Positions 15,838 through 24,747 are shown, counted from the first letter of the stretch. The stretch: DNA of 64,000 nt from Pseudomonas neustonica (GCF_003797945.1 NZ_RKKU01000019.1:1-64000), one strand, 5' to 3'. A program made the numbers and translations. The notes: generated by a model not told the origin, from the letters alone.

Positions 15838-16296
15838 TCAAGGCTTGCGCTTGATGCCGTAGTCTTCAGACAGTGTGCCGGGGCCGCCGGCATCCTTGGG
15901 AGCATAATCGCGTGGCGGCTCCAGGCTGTCGAAGGCGCTTTCGCTTGGCTTGCGGCTGCTGGGCGCGATCGGGGCGTCCTGATCGAGTGCCGCCAATAGA
16001 CGTTGACGCGTCATGTCGTCGGGTGCCAGTTCCAGCGCGCCGTGGGTCAGGTGCTCCTGTATGTCCTGGTAGCTGCGGTTCATGCGTCCAGCCAGATTGG
16101 CTGTGGTTTTGAAGTGTGCAGCGACTTCCTGCTGATATTCTTCAAAACGCAGCTGCAGGCTTTCCAGTTGAGCCTGGGAGCTAGATGAGCTGCCGCCACT
16201 GATGCGACGAGATACGCGCGCCAGTACGACACCGACTATGATTCCCACTGCCAGGGCAATGGCTGCTGCTATCCACAAGTTCTCGCTTGCTTCCAC
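15838..16296 (-). CDS. yhcB: YhcB/ZapG family (DUF1043) inner-membrane protein
   Basis: A 152-residue protein when read from the GTG at 16296. This start is preferred because GAGGGA stands 6 bases before it and the product then begins with the typical YhcB membrane anchor (LWIAAAIALAVGIIVGVVLARV). Upstream in-frame codons add an atypical basic stretch. A coiled-coil region follows the anchor (about 35-75), then a low-complexity acidic/proline tail. In E. coli YhcB links cell division, peptidoglycan and LPS synthesis. It is divergent from the hydrolase gene, with about 280 bases between them in which no strong promoter was recognised. Confidence 0.85.
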   Translation of the reverse strand: MEASENLWIAAAIALAVGIIVGVVLARVSRRISGGSSSSSQAQLESLQLRFEEYQQEVAAHFKTTANLAGRMNRSYQDIQEHLTHGALELAPDDMTRQRLLAALDQDAPIAPSSRKPSESAFDSLEPPRDYAPKDAGGPGTLSEDYGIKRKP

Positions 16297-16580
16297 CTTG
16301 GGTCCCTCACTTTCGGTTGGTGCTTCCGGACAATAATGATGCTCTTGCCCCAGTAGCTTAGGCTTACGGTAACGACATTTCATGGCCAAGGCTAGTGTCT
16401 ATGTCGGCACTGTTCTTTCCGGTGCGAACATCAGACCAGTCTGGCACTAGCAAGTTGGCTTGGCGCTTCTTCTTGCCAGGCTCAACGAGCAAAGGTCAGA
16501 ATATCAGATTGGAGTGCTGGCTGTGCTGGCAGTTCCACGTCTACGACGCCATTCATGCAGCAGCAGTCACGGAGAAACCC

Positions 16581-17204
16581 ATGAGTCGTCCGGGTGAAGA
16601 GCAGGTTGTAATCGAAGGGCCCGCTGGCCCAATTGAAGCCGTTGTTACGACAGGAGACCGCGCAGGTCTGGTTGCGATTATCTGTCACCCCAATCCGGTG
16701 CAGGGCGGCACCATGCAAAACAAGGTGGTGCATACCCTGATGCGCACGGCCCGCGATATGGGAGCTAGCACGCTGCGCTTCAACTTCCGCGGGGTGGGGC
16801 GGAGCGCGGGAGAGCATGACTATGGTGTGGGCGAGGTTCAGGATTGCCTTGCCGTGATTGCCTGGGCACGTGCCGAATTGCAGATGGACCAGTTGTGGTT
16901 GATGGGTTTCTCCTTTGGTGGTTATGTCGCTGCTGCGGCGGCCAGTGAGTTGCCCGCGTGGCCAGAGCGCCTGGTGTTGGTTGCACCCTCTGTTGAAAAG
17001 CAGCGTTTTGGCGACCTAAAGCCGCTCGGCGGCGCAGCAATCGTGATGATGGGTGAGGCAGATGACGTCGTTGCACCGCAGTCGGTATATGACGCCTTCG
17101 CCGATGAAGCCGATTCTACGGTGGTGCGCTTTGCCGACACCGGCCACTTCTTTCATGGCCAGTTAGTGCCGCTTAAAACGGCAGTTGAAGAGGCTCTGAG
17201 CTGA
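16581..17204 (+). CDS. Alpha/beta-hydrolase family protein (serine hydrolase fold)
   Basis: A 207-residue protein when started at the ATG at 16581, which has GGAG 6 bases upstream. Longer in-frame starts lack a ribosome-binding site and add non-conserved sequence. It carries the HPNPVQGGTMQNKVV segment and the nucleophile elbow GFSFGGY, with GEADDVV (acid) and DTGHFFHG (histidine) completing a catalytic triad. It belongs to the PA4440-like group of small hydrolases of unknown substrate. Its position between yhcB and zapE agrees with Pseudomonas synteny. Confidence 0.85.
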   Translation: MSRPGEEQVVIEGPAGPIEAVVTTGDRAGLVAIICHPNPVQGGTMQNKVVHTLMRTARDMGASTLRFNFRGVGRSAGEHDYGVGEVQDCLAVIAWARAELQMDQLWLMGFSFGGYVAAAAASELPAWPERLVLVAPSVEKQRFGDLKPLGGAAIVMMGEADDVVAPQSVYDAFADEADSTVVRFADTGHFFHGQLVPLKTAVEEALS

Positions 17205-17355
17205 GTTTTTTGTTGTTTATTTGTATGCGACCTACCGGTTGAATGAGTCGGCAGTGATGGCCGTATGCCTTTCAGGGCGGTTTATTTAGCGTGTCGGGCG
17301 CCAGGATTCTTGGCGCTCTGCGCGCTCTAGAGCTGCATGCAGGCAGGGAGCTCGA

Positions 17356-17384
17356 TTGCCAAGGTGGTGGCGTCCGAGTAGAGT
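17356..17384 (+). promoter_or_regulatory. Candidate sigma70 promoter of zapE
   Basis: TTGCCA (17356-17361) and TAGAGT (17379-17384) are separated by 17 bases and lie 36 bases before the zapE start codon. The match is moderate. The 215-base gap also holds a small hairpin (GCGCCA/TGGCGC, 17298-17316) without a T-tract. Confidence 0.4.
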
Positions 17385-17419
17385 ATCGCACCCGTCGAAC
17401 CCCCTTTTGGTAACAGCGT

Positions 17420-18511
17420 ATGTCTCCCCTTGAGCGTTACAAGGCGGACCTCCAGCGTCCGGACTTTTTTCATGATCCAGCCCAGGAAAAGGCAGTGCGT
17501 CATTTGCAGCGCCTGTTCGAGGAGCTGGTCGCCAACGAGCACGCCAAGCCTGGACTGCTCGGTAGGCTGCGCGGCAAAAAGCCGGAGCCGGTTAAAGGTA
17601 TTTACTTCTGGGGTGGCGTCGGTCGCGGCAAGACTTATCTAGTCGATACTTTTTTTGACGCTCTTCCTTTTAAGCGCAAGATGCGCACGCACTTTCATCG
17701 TTTTATGCAGAGGGTGCACCAGGAGTTGCGGGCGATGAAGGGTAAAAAGGATCCGCTGAAGCTGGTTGCTGCTCAGTTTGCGGAAGAGGCAAAGGTGATT
17801 TGCTTCGACGAGTTTTTCGTTTCCGATATTACCGATGCGATGATTCTGGGCAGTTTGATGGAAGAGCTGTTTGCTCAGGGCGTGACCCTGGTTGCTACAT
17901 CCAATATCGTGCCAGATGGGTTGTACAAGGATGGTCTGCAGCGCGCGCGCTTCCTGCCTGCTATCGCTCTGCTGAACTCTCGGACAGAGGTAGTCAATGT
18001 GGATAACGGCGTTGACTACCGTCTGCGTGCGCTGGAGCAGGCGGAGCTGTACCACTGGCCGCTGGATTGTGAAGCGAATAACAGCTTGCAGCGCAGCTTC
18101 GACAGCCTGGTTCCGGATATGGATGAAGTGGTCGAAGGCGAAGAATTGATTATCGAGAATCGGGGGATAAAATCGGTGCGCGTCTGTGAAGATGTTGCCT
18201 GGTTCGAGTTTCGCGATCTCTGCGATGGACCGCGCAGCCAGAATGACTACATCGAGCTCGGCCGTATCTTTCATGCGGTACTCATTGCCAACGTTGAGCA
18301 GATGGATGTCAGCAAGAACGACATGGCGCGGCGCTTCATTAACTTGGTAGATGAGTTCTACGACCGCAACGTCAAACTGATCATTTCAGCTGAGGTAGCA
18401 CTCAAAGACCTGTATACCGGTGGAAGGCTGGAGTTTGAATTTCAGCGTACCTTGAGCCGTCTGCTGGAAATGCAATCCCACGAGTTCCTGGCGCGCGCAC
18501 ACAAGCCCTGA
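17420..18511 (+). CDS. zapE: Cell division protein ZapE (AFG1-like ATPase)
   Basis: A 363-residue P-loop ATPase of the AFG1/ZapE family. Walker A is GGVGRGKT (65-72) and the Walker B-like motif is VICFDEF at about 131-137. In E. coli ZapE binds FtsZ and is needed under stress and low oxygen; AFG1 relatives act in membrane protein quality control. Length is usual for the family. Its stop codon directly abuts the stop of the convergent AraC-type gene at 18512. Confidence 0.92.
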   Translation: MSPLERYKADLQRPDFFHDPAQEKAVRHLQRLFEELVANEHAKPGLLGRLRGKKPEPVKGIYFWGGVGRGKTYLVDTFFDALPFKRKMRTHFHRFMQRVHQELRAMKGKKDPLKLVAAQFAEEAKVICFDEFFVSDITDAMILGSLMEELFAQGVTLVATSNIVPDGLYKDGLQRARFLPAIALLNSRTEVVNVDNGVDYRLRALEQAELYHWPLDCEANNSLQRSFDSLVPDMDEVVEGEELIIENRGIKSVRVCEDVAWFEFRDLCDGPRSQNDYIELGRIFHAVLIANVEQMDVSKNDMARRFINLVDEFYDRNVKLIISAEVALKDLYTGGRLEFEFQRTLSRLLEMQSHEFLARAHKP

Positions 18512-19525
18512 TTACTCGGTAATCTGCCGCTGGTACTGCCGGCGGTATTGGTTGGGTGACTGGTTGGTGTGCTGGCGAAATAGCCTGGCGAAAAAGCTCG
18601 CGTCGTCATAGCCCACTTCATAGCTGATGGTCTTGATGCTGAGCTGGCTGGTGCTGAGCTTGCTTTTGGCGATCTCGATGCGCATTCGCTGCAGGTACTG
18701 CAAGGGTTTGTCTCCCGTTGCCTGCTGGAATCGGCGCATAAAGTTGCGGATGCTCATGCCGTGTCGGCTGGCCAGGTCCTCAAAGCGGAACTTGTCGGCA
18801 AAATGACTTTCCAGCCATTGCTGAATCTGCAGGATGGCCGGGTCATGATGCATTTTTTGCCCGCCAAACCCGATCACGCCAAGACTATAGCTGCGCTGCA
18901 CCTCGTAGAACACGTCCCGGGCCACCGTTTGTGCAACGCCAGCCCCGCATAGTCTCTCTGCCAGATGAACAAATAAATCCCGCCCCGAGTCTATGCCAGC
19001 GGCACACAGGATGCTGCCCGCATCCGTAAGGTGTTTGTCCCGCTGTAGGTCAACGCGGGGGAAGCGCGCGCTGAAGTCGTCTTGATAGCGCCAGTAGGTA
19101 GTTGCTTCTTTTTGGTCAAGCAGACCCGCTGCGGCGGCCCAATAGGCTCCGTTGGCAACGGCGCCGATTACGGCACCCTTGCTGTGCGCTTCACGCAGCC
19201 AGGGGAGCACTTGAGGATATTGCGCAGTCAGTTGGTCAAAATCGCCCCAGAATGCCGGCAGGATGATTAGCTGAGGCTCCACCTGGTCTATTCGTGCTTG
19301 AGCGGGCAAAGGGTCCTGACTGAAACTGTTTGCTGGCTGATCATCTGCGGTCACGATCAGGGTTTGGAAGCTCGGCTGCAGGCCGATGCCGCGTTGCCGG
19401 CCGTCGTTCAGGCTGGCCATATAAAAGAAGTCTTTAGCCTGCATGACGGTAGAGGCGATGGTCAGGTTGGTAGCGAGTATTGCAACCTCCTGCAAAGGGG
19501 GCAGGGAAGAGGTTTGCGTGAGCAT
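18512..19525 (-). CDS. GATase1-like AraC-family transcriptional regulator
   Basis: A 337-residue protein. The N-terminal part (about 12-205) has a DJ-1/PfpI (class I glutamine amidotransferase-like) fold. The C-terminal part (about 230-330) is an AraC HTH (FEDLASRHGMSIRNFMRRF and ISYEVGYDDASFFARLFRQ). Relatives control catabolism of quaternary amines (GbdR, CdhR) or arginine (ArgR). The usual nucleophile position in the elbow reads GAVANGAYW, with Ala where active DJ-1 proteins have Cys, so it is a sensor rather than an enzyme. No obvious target operon is adjacent. Confidence 0.88.
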   Translation of the reverse strand: MLTQTSSLPPLQEVAILATNLTIASTVMQAKDFFYMASLNDGRQRGIGLQPSFQTLIVTADDQPANSFSQDPLPAQARIDQVEPQLIILPAFWGDFDQLTAQYPQVLPWLREAHSKGAVIGAVANGAYWAAAAGLLDQKEATTYWRYQDDFSARFPRVDLQRDKHLTDAGSILCAAGIDSGRDLFVHLAERLCGAGVAQTVARDVFYEVQRSYSLGVIGFGGQKMHHDPAILQIQQWLESHFADKFRFEDLASRHGMSIRNFMRRFQQATGDKPLQYLQRMRIEIAKSKLSTSQLSIKTISYEVGYDDASFFARLFRQHTNQSPNQYRRQYQRQITE

Positions 19526-19670
19526 GATTATTATCTTTGTATGCTGGATCGGCCAATAGTGGCTGAAATGTCGTCTTGTCTGGCAGTCTCGCTGGTCTGC
19601 AATTAGGGGTCAAGCGTGGCTGCCTATAGGTAGCCACGCTGTGAGGTGGGGTTTTTGCCTGGCGCTTTGT

Positions 19671-20711
19671 TCAGGGGGCAGGGTTGGGCTGGCTCTGGTG
19701 GATCTCGGCAATCGCCTGCAAGACGCTGTCAGTCAGGCCCATGTTGACGCTACTCAAGTTACGGTTGAGCTGATCCATGTTGGTGGCACCAATAATGTTG
19801 CTGGTGACGAAGGGTTGCCGAGTGACGAAGGCAAGCGCCATTTGAGCTGGGTCCAAACCATGGTCACGCGCTAGCTGCACGTAGCGGGCGCAGGCTTTTT
19901 GCGCTTGCGGGTTGCTGTAGCGGTTGAAGCGGGTGAACAGCGTCAGGCGGCCCTTTTCCGGCTTGAGACCGTTGAGGTATTTACCAGTCAGTGCGCCAAA
20001 GGCCAGTGGCGAGTAGGCGAGAAGGCCACACTGCTCGCGCAACGACATCTCGGCCAATCCGATCTCGTAGGTGCGGTTCAGCAGGTTGTAGGGGTTTTGC
20101 ACGGAAGCTACCCGCGGCCAGCCGCGTGCGTCGGCTAACTGCAAAAAGCGGCTCACGCCCCAAGGGGTTTCGTTAGAAAGGCCAATATAGCGGATCTTGC
20201 CTGCTTTAACCTGCTTGTCCAGCGCTTCAAGCGTGTCTTCAAAAGGCGTCAGCTCATCGTCCGGGTTGTGCTGATAGCCCAGTTGACCAAAGAAGTTGGT
20301 GCTGCGGTCGGGCCAATGCAGCTGATATAGGTCGATGTAGTCGGTTTGTAAGCGCTGCAGGCTAGCGTCCACCGCGCTCTCGATGTGTTCCTGAGTAAAG
20401 CGAGTGCGGCCATTACGCAAATAGTTCATGCCGTTACCCGGGCCGGCTATTTTGCTGGCCAGGATCCACTTCTCGCGTTCGCCGCGTTGCTTGAAAAAGT
20501 TGCCTATGATGCTCTCGGTAGCACTATAGGTTTCAGCCTTTGGTGGTACCGGGTACATTTCGGCGGTATCAATGAAATTGACGCCAGAGTCGCGTGCGCG
20601 ATCGATTTGCGCGAATGCGTCCGCCTGGGTGTTCTGTTCACCCCAGGTCATGGTGCCTAGGCACAAAGCGCTGACTTTCAGGTTGGTGCGGCCGAGGGGG
20701 CGGTATTGCAT
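19671..20711 (-). CDS. tas: Aldo/keto reductase Tas (NADP(H)-dependent)
   Basis: A 346-residue protein from the ATG at 20711, chosen because GGAG lies 8 bases upstream and the length equals that of E. coli Tas. It begins MQYRPLGRTNLKVSALCLGTM. The catalytic tetrad is visible: Asp in NFIDTAEMYP, the following Tyr, Lys in ILASKI, and His in LYQLHWPDR. The C-terminal segment NIIGATNMDQL should bind NADP. The physiological substrate is unknown; E. coli tas suppresses tyrosine auxotrophy on starvation. It is divergent from rplM, as in other Pseudomonas. Confidence 0.92.
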   Translation of the reverse strand: MQYRPLGRTNLKVSALCLGTMTWGEQNTQADAFAQIDRARDSGVNFIDTAEMYPVPPKAETYSATESIIGNFFKQRGEREKWILASKIAGPGNGMNYLRNGRTRFTQEHIESAVDASLQRLQTDYIDLYQLHWPDRSTNFFGQLGYQHNPDDELTPFEDTLEALDKQVKAGKIRYIGLSNETPWGVSRFLQLADARGWPRVASVQNPYNLLNRTYEIGLAEMSLREQCGLLAYSPLAFGALTGKYLNGLKPEKGRLTLFTRFNRYSNPQAQKACARYVQLARDHGLDPAQMALAFVTRQPFVTSNIIGATNMDQLNRNLSSVNMGLTDSVLQAIAEIHQSQPNPAP

Positions 20712-20907
20712 GACGAGCTCCTTGGTTGCCGGAATGATGTGGCCCATTATTGACCATCAATTCAAATAAAGGTTGTATTTTTTCAACGCCTTGGCATAAT
20801 GCCCGCCACTTTCGACAGGATGCCTAGCCTGTCGTTGTTGTTTACAGCGCAGATGCCACCCAGACCCACGCAGCCCCCACTGAGTGTCTGTACTAGGCTT
20901 TGTTGTC

Positions 20908-20936
20908 TTGTAAAAACACATTTCATTCTGTAAGAT
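20908..20936 (+). promoter_or_regulatory. Candidate promoter of rplM-rpsI
   Basis: TTGTAA (20908-20913) and TAAGAT (20931-20936) are 17 bases apart and lie 41 bases before the rplM start. A small hairpin GCCT-CTG-AGGC follows in the leader, close to the start codon, where an autoregulatory site could be. Confidence 0.45.
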
Positions 20937-20977
20937 TCGCCCTCTTATTATTAGAGCGGCCTCTGAGGCTAGGATTA

Positions 20978-21406
20978 ATGAAAACCTTCAGCGCAAAAAC
21001 TGAAACCGTAAAACGTGATTGGTATGTTGTAGACGCCAATGGTCTGACCCTGGGTCGTCTTGCTACCGAGATTGCTTCACGTCTGCGCGGTAAGCACAAG
21101 CCCGAATACACCCCGCACGTTGATACCGGTGACTACATCGTAGTTATCAATGCAGAAAAAGTGCATGTGACCGGTAACAAAACTCAGGACAAGATCTACT
21201 ACAGCCACTCCGGTTTCCCGGGCGGCATCAAGTCGATCAACTTCGAGAAGCTGATTCAGCGTGCTCCTGAGCGTGTTATTGAAAGCGCCGTGAAAGGTAT
21301 GTTGCCGAAGAACCCACTGGGTCGTGCCATGTATCGCAAGATGAAGGTCTACGCAGGATCTGTTCATCCGCATACCGCACAACAACCCCAAGAACTGAAG
21401 ATCTAA
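20978..21406 (+). CDS. rplM: 50S ribosomal protein L13
   Basis: A 142-residue protein, the normal length, starting at the ATG at 20978 ([20 protein letters not shown]). The L13 signature region ([24 protein letters not shown]) is intact. An in-frame upstream extension is rejected because it lacks conservation and covers the promoter. It is followed after 12 bases by rpsI, the usual two-gene operon. Confidence 0.98.
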   Translation: MKTFSAKTETVKRDWYVVDANGLTLGRLATEIASRLRGKHKPEYTPHVDTGDYIVVINAEKVHVTGNKTQDKIYYSHSGFPGGIKSINFEKLIQRAPERVIESAVKGMLPKNPLGRAMYRKMKVYAGSVHPHTAQQPQELKI

Positions 21407-21418
21407 CAGGAGTTCACT

Positions 21419-21811
21419 ATGTCGGCGACACAGAACTACGGCACCGGCCGTCGTAAAACCGCCACCGCTCGCGTATTCCTGCGTCCGGGTTCTGGCAATA
21501 TTTCTATCAACAACCGTAGCATCGATGTGTTCTTCGGTCGCGAAACTGCTCGCATGATCGTGCGTCAGCCGCTTGAACTGACAGAAAACACTGAAAAGTT
21601 CGATGTTTTCGTCACCGTTAGTGGTGGTGGTATTTCCGGTCAAGCCGGTGCTATCCGTCACGGTATCACCCGTGCACTGATGGATTATGATGAGACTCTG
21701 CGTGGCGAACTGCGTAAAGCGGGCTACGTAACGCGTGATGCGCGTGAAGTTGAGCGTAAGAAAGTGGGTCTGCGGAAAGCACGTAAGCGTCCTCAGTACT
21801 CCAAGCGTTAA
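21419..21811 (+). CDS. rpsI: 30S ribosomal protein S9
   Basis: A 130-residue protein of typical length. It begins [20 protein letters not shown] and ends with the conserved basic tail [11 protein letters not shown] that reaches the ribosomal P site. The ribosome-binding site CAGGAG is 9 bases upstream. It is co-transcribed with rplM and followed by a strong terminator. Confidence 0.98.
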   Translation: MSATQNYGTGRRKTATARVFLRPGSGNISINNRSIDVFFGRETARMIVRQPLELTENTEKFDVFVTVSGGGISGQAGAIRHGITRALMDYDETLRGELRKAGYVTRDAREVERKKVGLRKARKRPQYSKR

Positions 21812-21827
21812 TCAGTCTTTGGCGCTT

Positions 21828-21866
21828 AAAACGCCCGGCCTCCCTAGGGGAGTGCCGGGCGTTTTT
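21828..21866 (+). terminator. Rho-independent terminator after rpsI
   Basis: ACGCCCGGC (21831-21839) pairs with GCCGGGCGT (21854-21862), preceded by A-residues and followed by a run of T. Confidence 0.9.
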
Positions 21867-21966
21867 GTGTCTGCGGCAAGGTGTCGCAATGAACTATGCT
21901 ATCTGTGGCAGTTGTATGGAGTGGCTTTAGGTATAGTGTCTACTAGCCTTGGAAGTGGATATCACC

Positions 21967-21995
21967 TTGTCAAAAAAGGGGTTTTTCATTACCAT
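21967..21995 (+). promoter_or_regulatory. Candidate promoter of petABC
   Basis: TTGTCA (21967-21972) and TACCAT (21990-21995) with 17-base spacing, 83 bases before petA. A second possible -10 element, TATAGT at 21932-21937, lacks a good -35. Choice between them is uncertain. Confidence 0.4.
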
Positions 21996-22077
21996 CAGGT
22001 TCATTTTGTGCAGGCTGTATAAAACTTGAAAAAAGTCCTTGGAAAAGGTCTGAAATTAGCTGATGGGAGACGACTGG

Positions 22078-22671
22078 ATGAGTAATGACGGCGTGAATAA
22101 TGGCCGGCGTCGCTTCCTGGTGGCCGCTACTAGTGTGGTAGGTGCCGCCGGAGCAGCAGGGGTAGCAGTCCCCTTTGTGGGATCTTGGTTCCCGAGCGCC
22201 AGAGCCAAAGCGGCGGGTGCGCCGGTGAAAGTGAATATCAGCAAGATCGAGCTGGGCCAGCAGATCGTGGTTGAGTGGCGCGGTCAGCCGGTATTCGTCT
22301 CTCACCGCACGCCTGAAGCGTTAGCGCTGCTGGACGATACCGACTCAGAGGTGGCCGATCCGCAATCCGAAGCCTCCAGTCAGCCAAGCTACGTTGATGG
22401 TAAGACACGGGCTATCAAGCCTGAGTTGTTGGTGGTCATGGGTGTGTGCACACACTTGGGCTGCTCACCATTGTTCAAGCCTGAAGTGGCTTCTGCGGAG
22501 ATGGGTGCTGACTGGAAAGGCGGTTATTTCTGTCCTTGTCACGGTTCTCATTACGACATGTCCGGTCGAGTTTTCAAGGGCCAGCCAGCGCCGTTGAATC
22601 TGCCGGTTCCGCCTTACTCCTACGAATCTGATGACATTATTGTTGTCGGCGTGGGGCAGGAGAGCGCCTGA
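22078..22671 (+). CDS. petA: Ubiquinol-cytochrome c reductase iron-sulfur (Rieske) subunit
   Basis: A 197-residue Rieske protein of the bc1 complex, which passes electrons from ubiquinol to cytochrome c1. The start at ATG 22078 has GGGAG upstream and gives the typical MSNDGVN N-terminus. A twin-arginine motif (GRRRFLVAA) precedes the single membrane helix. The 2Fe-2S ligands are Cys124/His126 (CTHLGC) and Cys152/His155 (CPCHGSH), with Cys129 and Cys154 as the expected disulfide. Its stop overlaps the petB start by one base. Confidence 0.97.
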   Translation: MSNDGVNNGRRRFLVAATSVVGAAGAAGVAVPFVGSWFPSARAKAAGAPVKVNISKIELGQQIVVEWRGQPVFVSHRTPEALALLDDTDSEVADPQSEASSQPSYVDGKTRAIKPELLVVMGVCTHLGCSPLFKPEVASAEMGADWKGGYFCPCHGSHYDMSGRVFKGQPAPLNLPVPPYSYESDDIIVVGVGQESA

Positions 22672-23894
22672 TGAATAAATTGATGCAGTGGGTCAATGCG
22701 CGGATGTCCGTCACCCGGGTGATGGAAGATCACCTGACCAAGTACTATGCGCCCAAGAACTTTAACTTCTTCTACTTCTTCGGCTCTCTGGCGATGCTGG
22801 TGCTGGTTAACCAGTTGGTTACCGGTATCTGGTTGACCATGAGTTATGAGCCCTCGGCGAGCGGTGCCTTTGCGTCAGTCGAGTACATCATGCGTGATGT
22901 GAAATACGGCTGGTTGCTTCGCTACCTGCACTCCACCGGCGCTTCTGCGTTTTTTGTGGTGGTTTACCTGCACATGCTGCGCGGTATCATGTACGGCTCT
23001 TATCAGAAGCCGCGTGAGCTGATTTGGCTGTTCGGTATGATGATCTACCTGGTGTTGATGGGTGAAGCCTTTATGGGTTACCTGTTGCCCTGGGGGCAGA
23101 TGTCGTACTGGGGTGCTCAGGTTATTATTTCGCTGTTTGGCGCCATTCCCTTTATTGGTCCTGATCTGGCCCAGTGGGTGCGTGGTGACTTCCTGATCTC
23201 TGGTATTACCCTCAACCGCTTTTTTGCCTTGCACGTTGTGGCTTTGCCGGTTGTTTTGCTTGGCTTGGTTGTGTTGCACATCATTGCCTTGCACGAAGTG
23301 GGTTCCAACAACCCGGACGGCGTTGATATCAAGAAGTTCAAGGATGAAAACGGCAAGCCACTCGATGGTATTGCTTTCCATCCGTACTACACCGTGAAGG
23401 ATATCGTAGGTGTGGTGGTCTTCCTGTTTGTCTTCTGCTCGATTGTTTTCTTTGCGCCAGAAATGGGTGGTTACTTCCTGGAGAAGCCTAACTTCGAGAT
23501 TGCCAACCAGCTGAAGACACCAAACCATATTGCGCCTGTCTGGTATTTCACGCCCTTCTACGCGATTTTGCGTGCGGTGCCCTCGGTTGCGGGTTCGGCT
23601 TTCCCGGGTGTGGTTGCCATGGGTGCGGCTATTGCAGTGCTCTTTGTTTTGCCCTGGTTGGACCGTAGTCCGGTTCGTTCAATCCGCTACAAGGGTTGGA
23701 TGAGCAAGCTTGCGCTGTTCTTGTTCTGCATTGTGTTCGTGGTTCTCGGGATTCTGGGCGCTGTGCCTTCAACTCCTGCACTGACCAAGCTGTCGCAAGT
23801 CTGCACCGTACTGTACTTCGCGTTCTTCATCCTGATGCCGTTCTATACGAGCATGGAGAAGACCAAACCGGTTCCGGAGAGGGTTACTGGCTAA
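22671..23894 (+). CDS. petB: Cytochrome b subunit of the bc1 complex
   Basis: A 407-residue integral membrane protein with eight expected helices. It contains the haem-ligand region (LHSTGASAFFVVVYLHMLRG and the later HVVALPVVLLGLVVLHIIALHE) and the PEWY-type quinol motif written as PVWYFTPFYAILR. It forms the quinone-oxidising core with PetA and PetC. Start and stop codons overlap both neighbours, so the three genes are translationally coupled. Confidence 0.97.
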   Translation: MNKLMQWVNARMSVTRVMEDHLTKYYAPKNFNFFYFFGSLAMLVLVNQLVTGIWLTMSYEPSASGAFASVEYIMRDVKYGWLLRYLHSTGASAFFVVVYLHMLRGIMYGSYQKPRELIWLFGMMIYLVLMGEAFMGYLLPWGQMSYWGAQVIISLFGAIPFIGPDLAQWVRGDFLISGITLNRFFALHVVALPVVLLGLVVLHIIALHEVGSNNPDGVDIKKFKDENGKPLDGIAFHPYYTVKDIVGVVVFLFVFCSIVFFAPEMGGYFLEKPNFEIANQLKTPNHIAPVWYFTPFYAILRAVPSVAGSAFPGVVAMGAAIAVLFVLPWLDRSPVRSIRYKGWMSKLALFLFCIVFVVLGILGAVPSTPALTKLSQVCTVLYFAFFILMPFYTSMEKTKPVPERVTG

Positions 23895-24682
23895 TGAAAA
23901 AACAATTAATTGCTCTGTTTTTTGCGCTTGTGCCGGCGGTCTCTATGGCTGCTGGTGGTCCCGCGGTAGCGCTTGATGAAGCGAATATCGACCTGACAGA
24001 CAAGGCCGCTATGCAGGATGGTCTGCGTACCTTTGCTAACTACTGCATGGGTTGCCATTCGGCTCAGTATCAGCGCTATGAGAGGGTTGCCAATGATCTT
24101 GGTATCCCTGAGCAGCTGATGCTGGACAATGTCGTGTTTACCGAGGGTACTTTGATCGGTGAGCATATGAAAAATGGCATGCGTCACGATGACGGCAAGA
24201 CCTGGTTTGGTGCTGCGCCACCCGACCTGACTCTGGTTGCCCGTGTGCGCGGTGTCGACTGGCTTTACACCTACCTACGGACTTTCTATGAGGATTCCGC
24301 GCGTCCACTGGGGGTCAACAACACGACATTCCCCAACGTGGGCATGCCTAATGTGATGGCTGAGCTTCAAGGCCGTCAGGTTGTCGGATGTAAGGCGATG
24401 CCGGTTAAGAATCATGATGGTAAGGTAATGCGTGATACCCTTACCGGTGACATCATGAAGGAAGAGCAGTGTGATGTGCTGACAGTGGTTCCGGATACCG
24501 GCACCCAGAGCGAAGAAGAGTTTGATACCACGGTGCGTAACCTGGTTACTTTCCTTGCTTACTCGGCAGATCCGGTCAAGTTGGAGCGTCAGCGCATTGG
24601 TGTTTACGTTCTGCTTTATCTGGCCTTCCTGTTCGTGTTTGCCTACCTGTTGAAGCGTGAGTACTGGCGCGACGTTCATTGA
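23894..24682 (+). CDS. petC: Cytochrome c1 subunit of the bc1 complex
   Basis: A 262-residue protein from the ATG at 23894, which overlaps the petB stop. A signal peptide of about 20 residues is followed by the haem c site CMGCH (51-55). The likely axial Met is in the NVGMPNVM segment. A C-terminal membrane anchor (VLLYLAFLFVFAYLL) precedes the KREYWRDVH tail. It hands electrons to soluble or membrane cytochrome c. A longer upstream start inside petB is rejected. Confidence 0.97.
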   Translation: MKKQLIALFFALVPAVSMAAGGPAVALDEANIDLTDKAAMQDGLRTFANYCMGCHSAQYQRYERVANDLGIPEQLMLDNVVFTEGTLIGEHMKNGMRHDDGKTWFGAAPPDLTLVARVRGVDWLYTYLRTFYEDSARPLGVNNTTFPNVGMPNVMAELQGRQVVGCKAMPVKNHDGKVMRDTLTGDIMKEEQCDVLTVVPDTGTQSEEEFDTTVRNLVTFLAYSADPVKLERQRIGVYVLLYLAFLFVFAYLLKREYWRDVH

Positions 24683-24705
24683 TTGTCGGTATTTGCTAAC
24701 TATCG

Positions 24706-24735
24706 GTGCGCGCCCTTTGGGGCGCGCACTTGTTT
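24706..24735 (+). terminator. Terminator after petC
   Basis: GTGCGCGCCC (24706-24715) and GGGCGCGCAC (24720-24729) form a perfect 10-bp stem with a TTTG loop, followed by TTGTTT. The T-run is short, but the stem is very strong. It lies immediately before the sspA -10 element. Confidence 0.8.
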
Positions 24736-24747
24736 CTAGGGTATAAT
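24719..24747 (+). promoter_or_regulatory. Candidate sspA promoter
   Basis: A perfect -10 TATAAT (24742-24747) preceded by GGG stands 97 bases before sspA. The -35 region would fall within the 3' arm of the petC terminator stem and is poor, so an activator or extended -10 may compensate. Confidence 0.5.

Noticed and set aside
16395-16580. N-terminal extension of the small hydrolase
   Set aside because: The additional residues lack conservation and a ribosome-binding site. The ATG at 16581 has both a GGAG and the family N-terminus.
22875-23528. Minus-strand 217-residue open frame opposite petB
   Set aside because: It is fully antisense to the conserved cytochrome b gene, without start signals or recognisable domains.
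23696-23893. Extended start of cytochrome c1 inside petB
   Set aside because: The ATG at 23894 gives a proper signal peptide and overlaps the petB stop codon, as expected for coupled genes.
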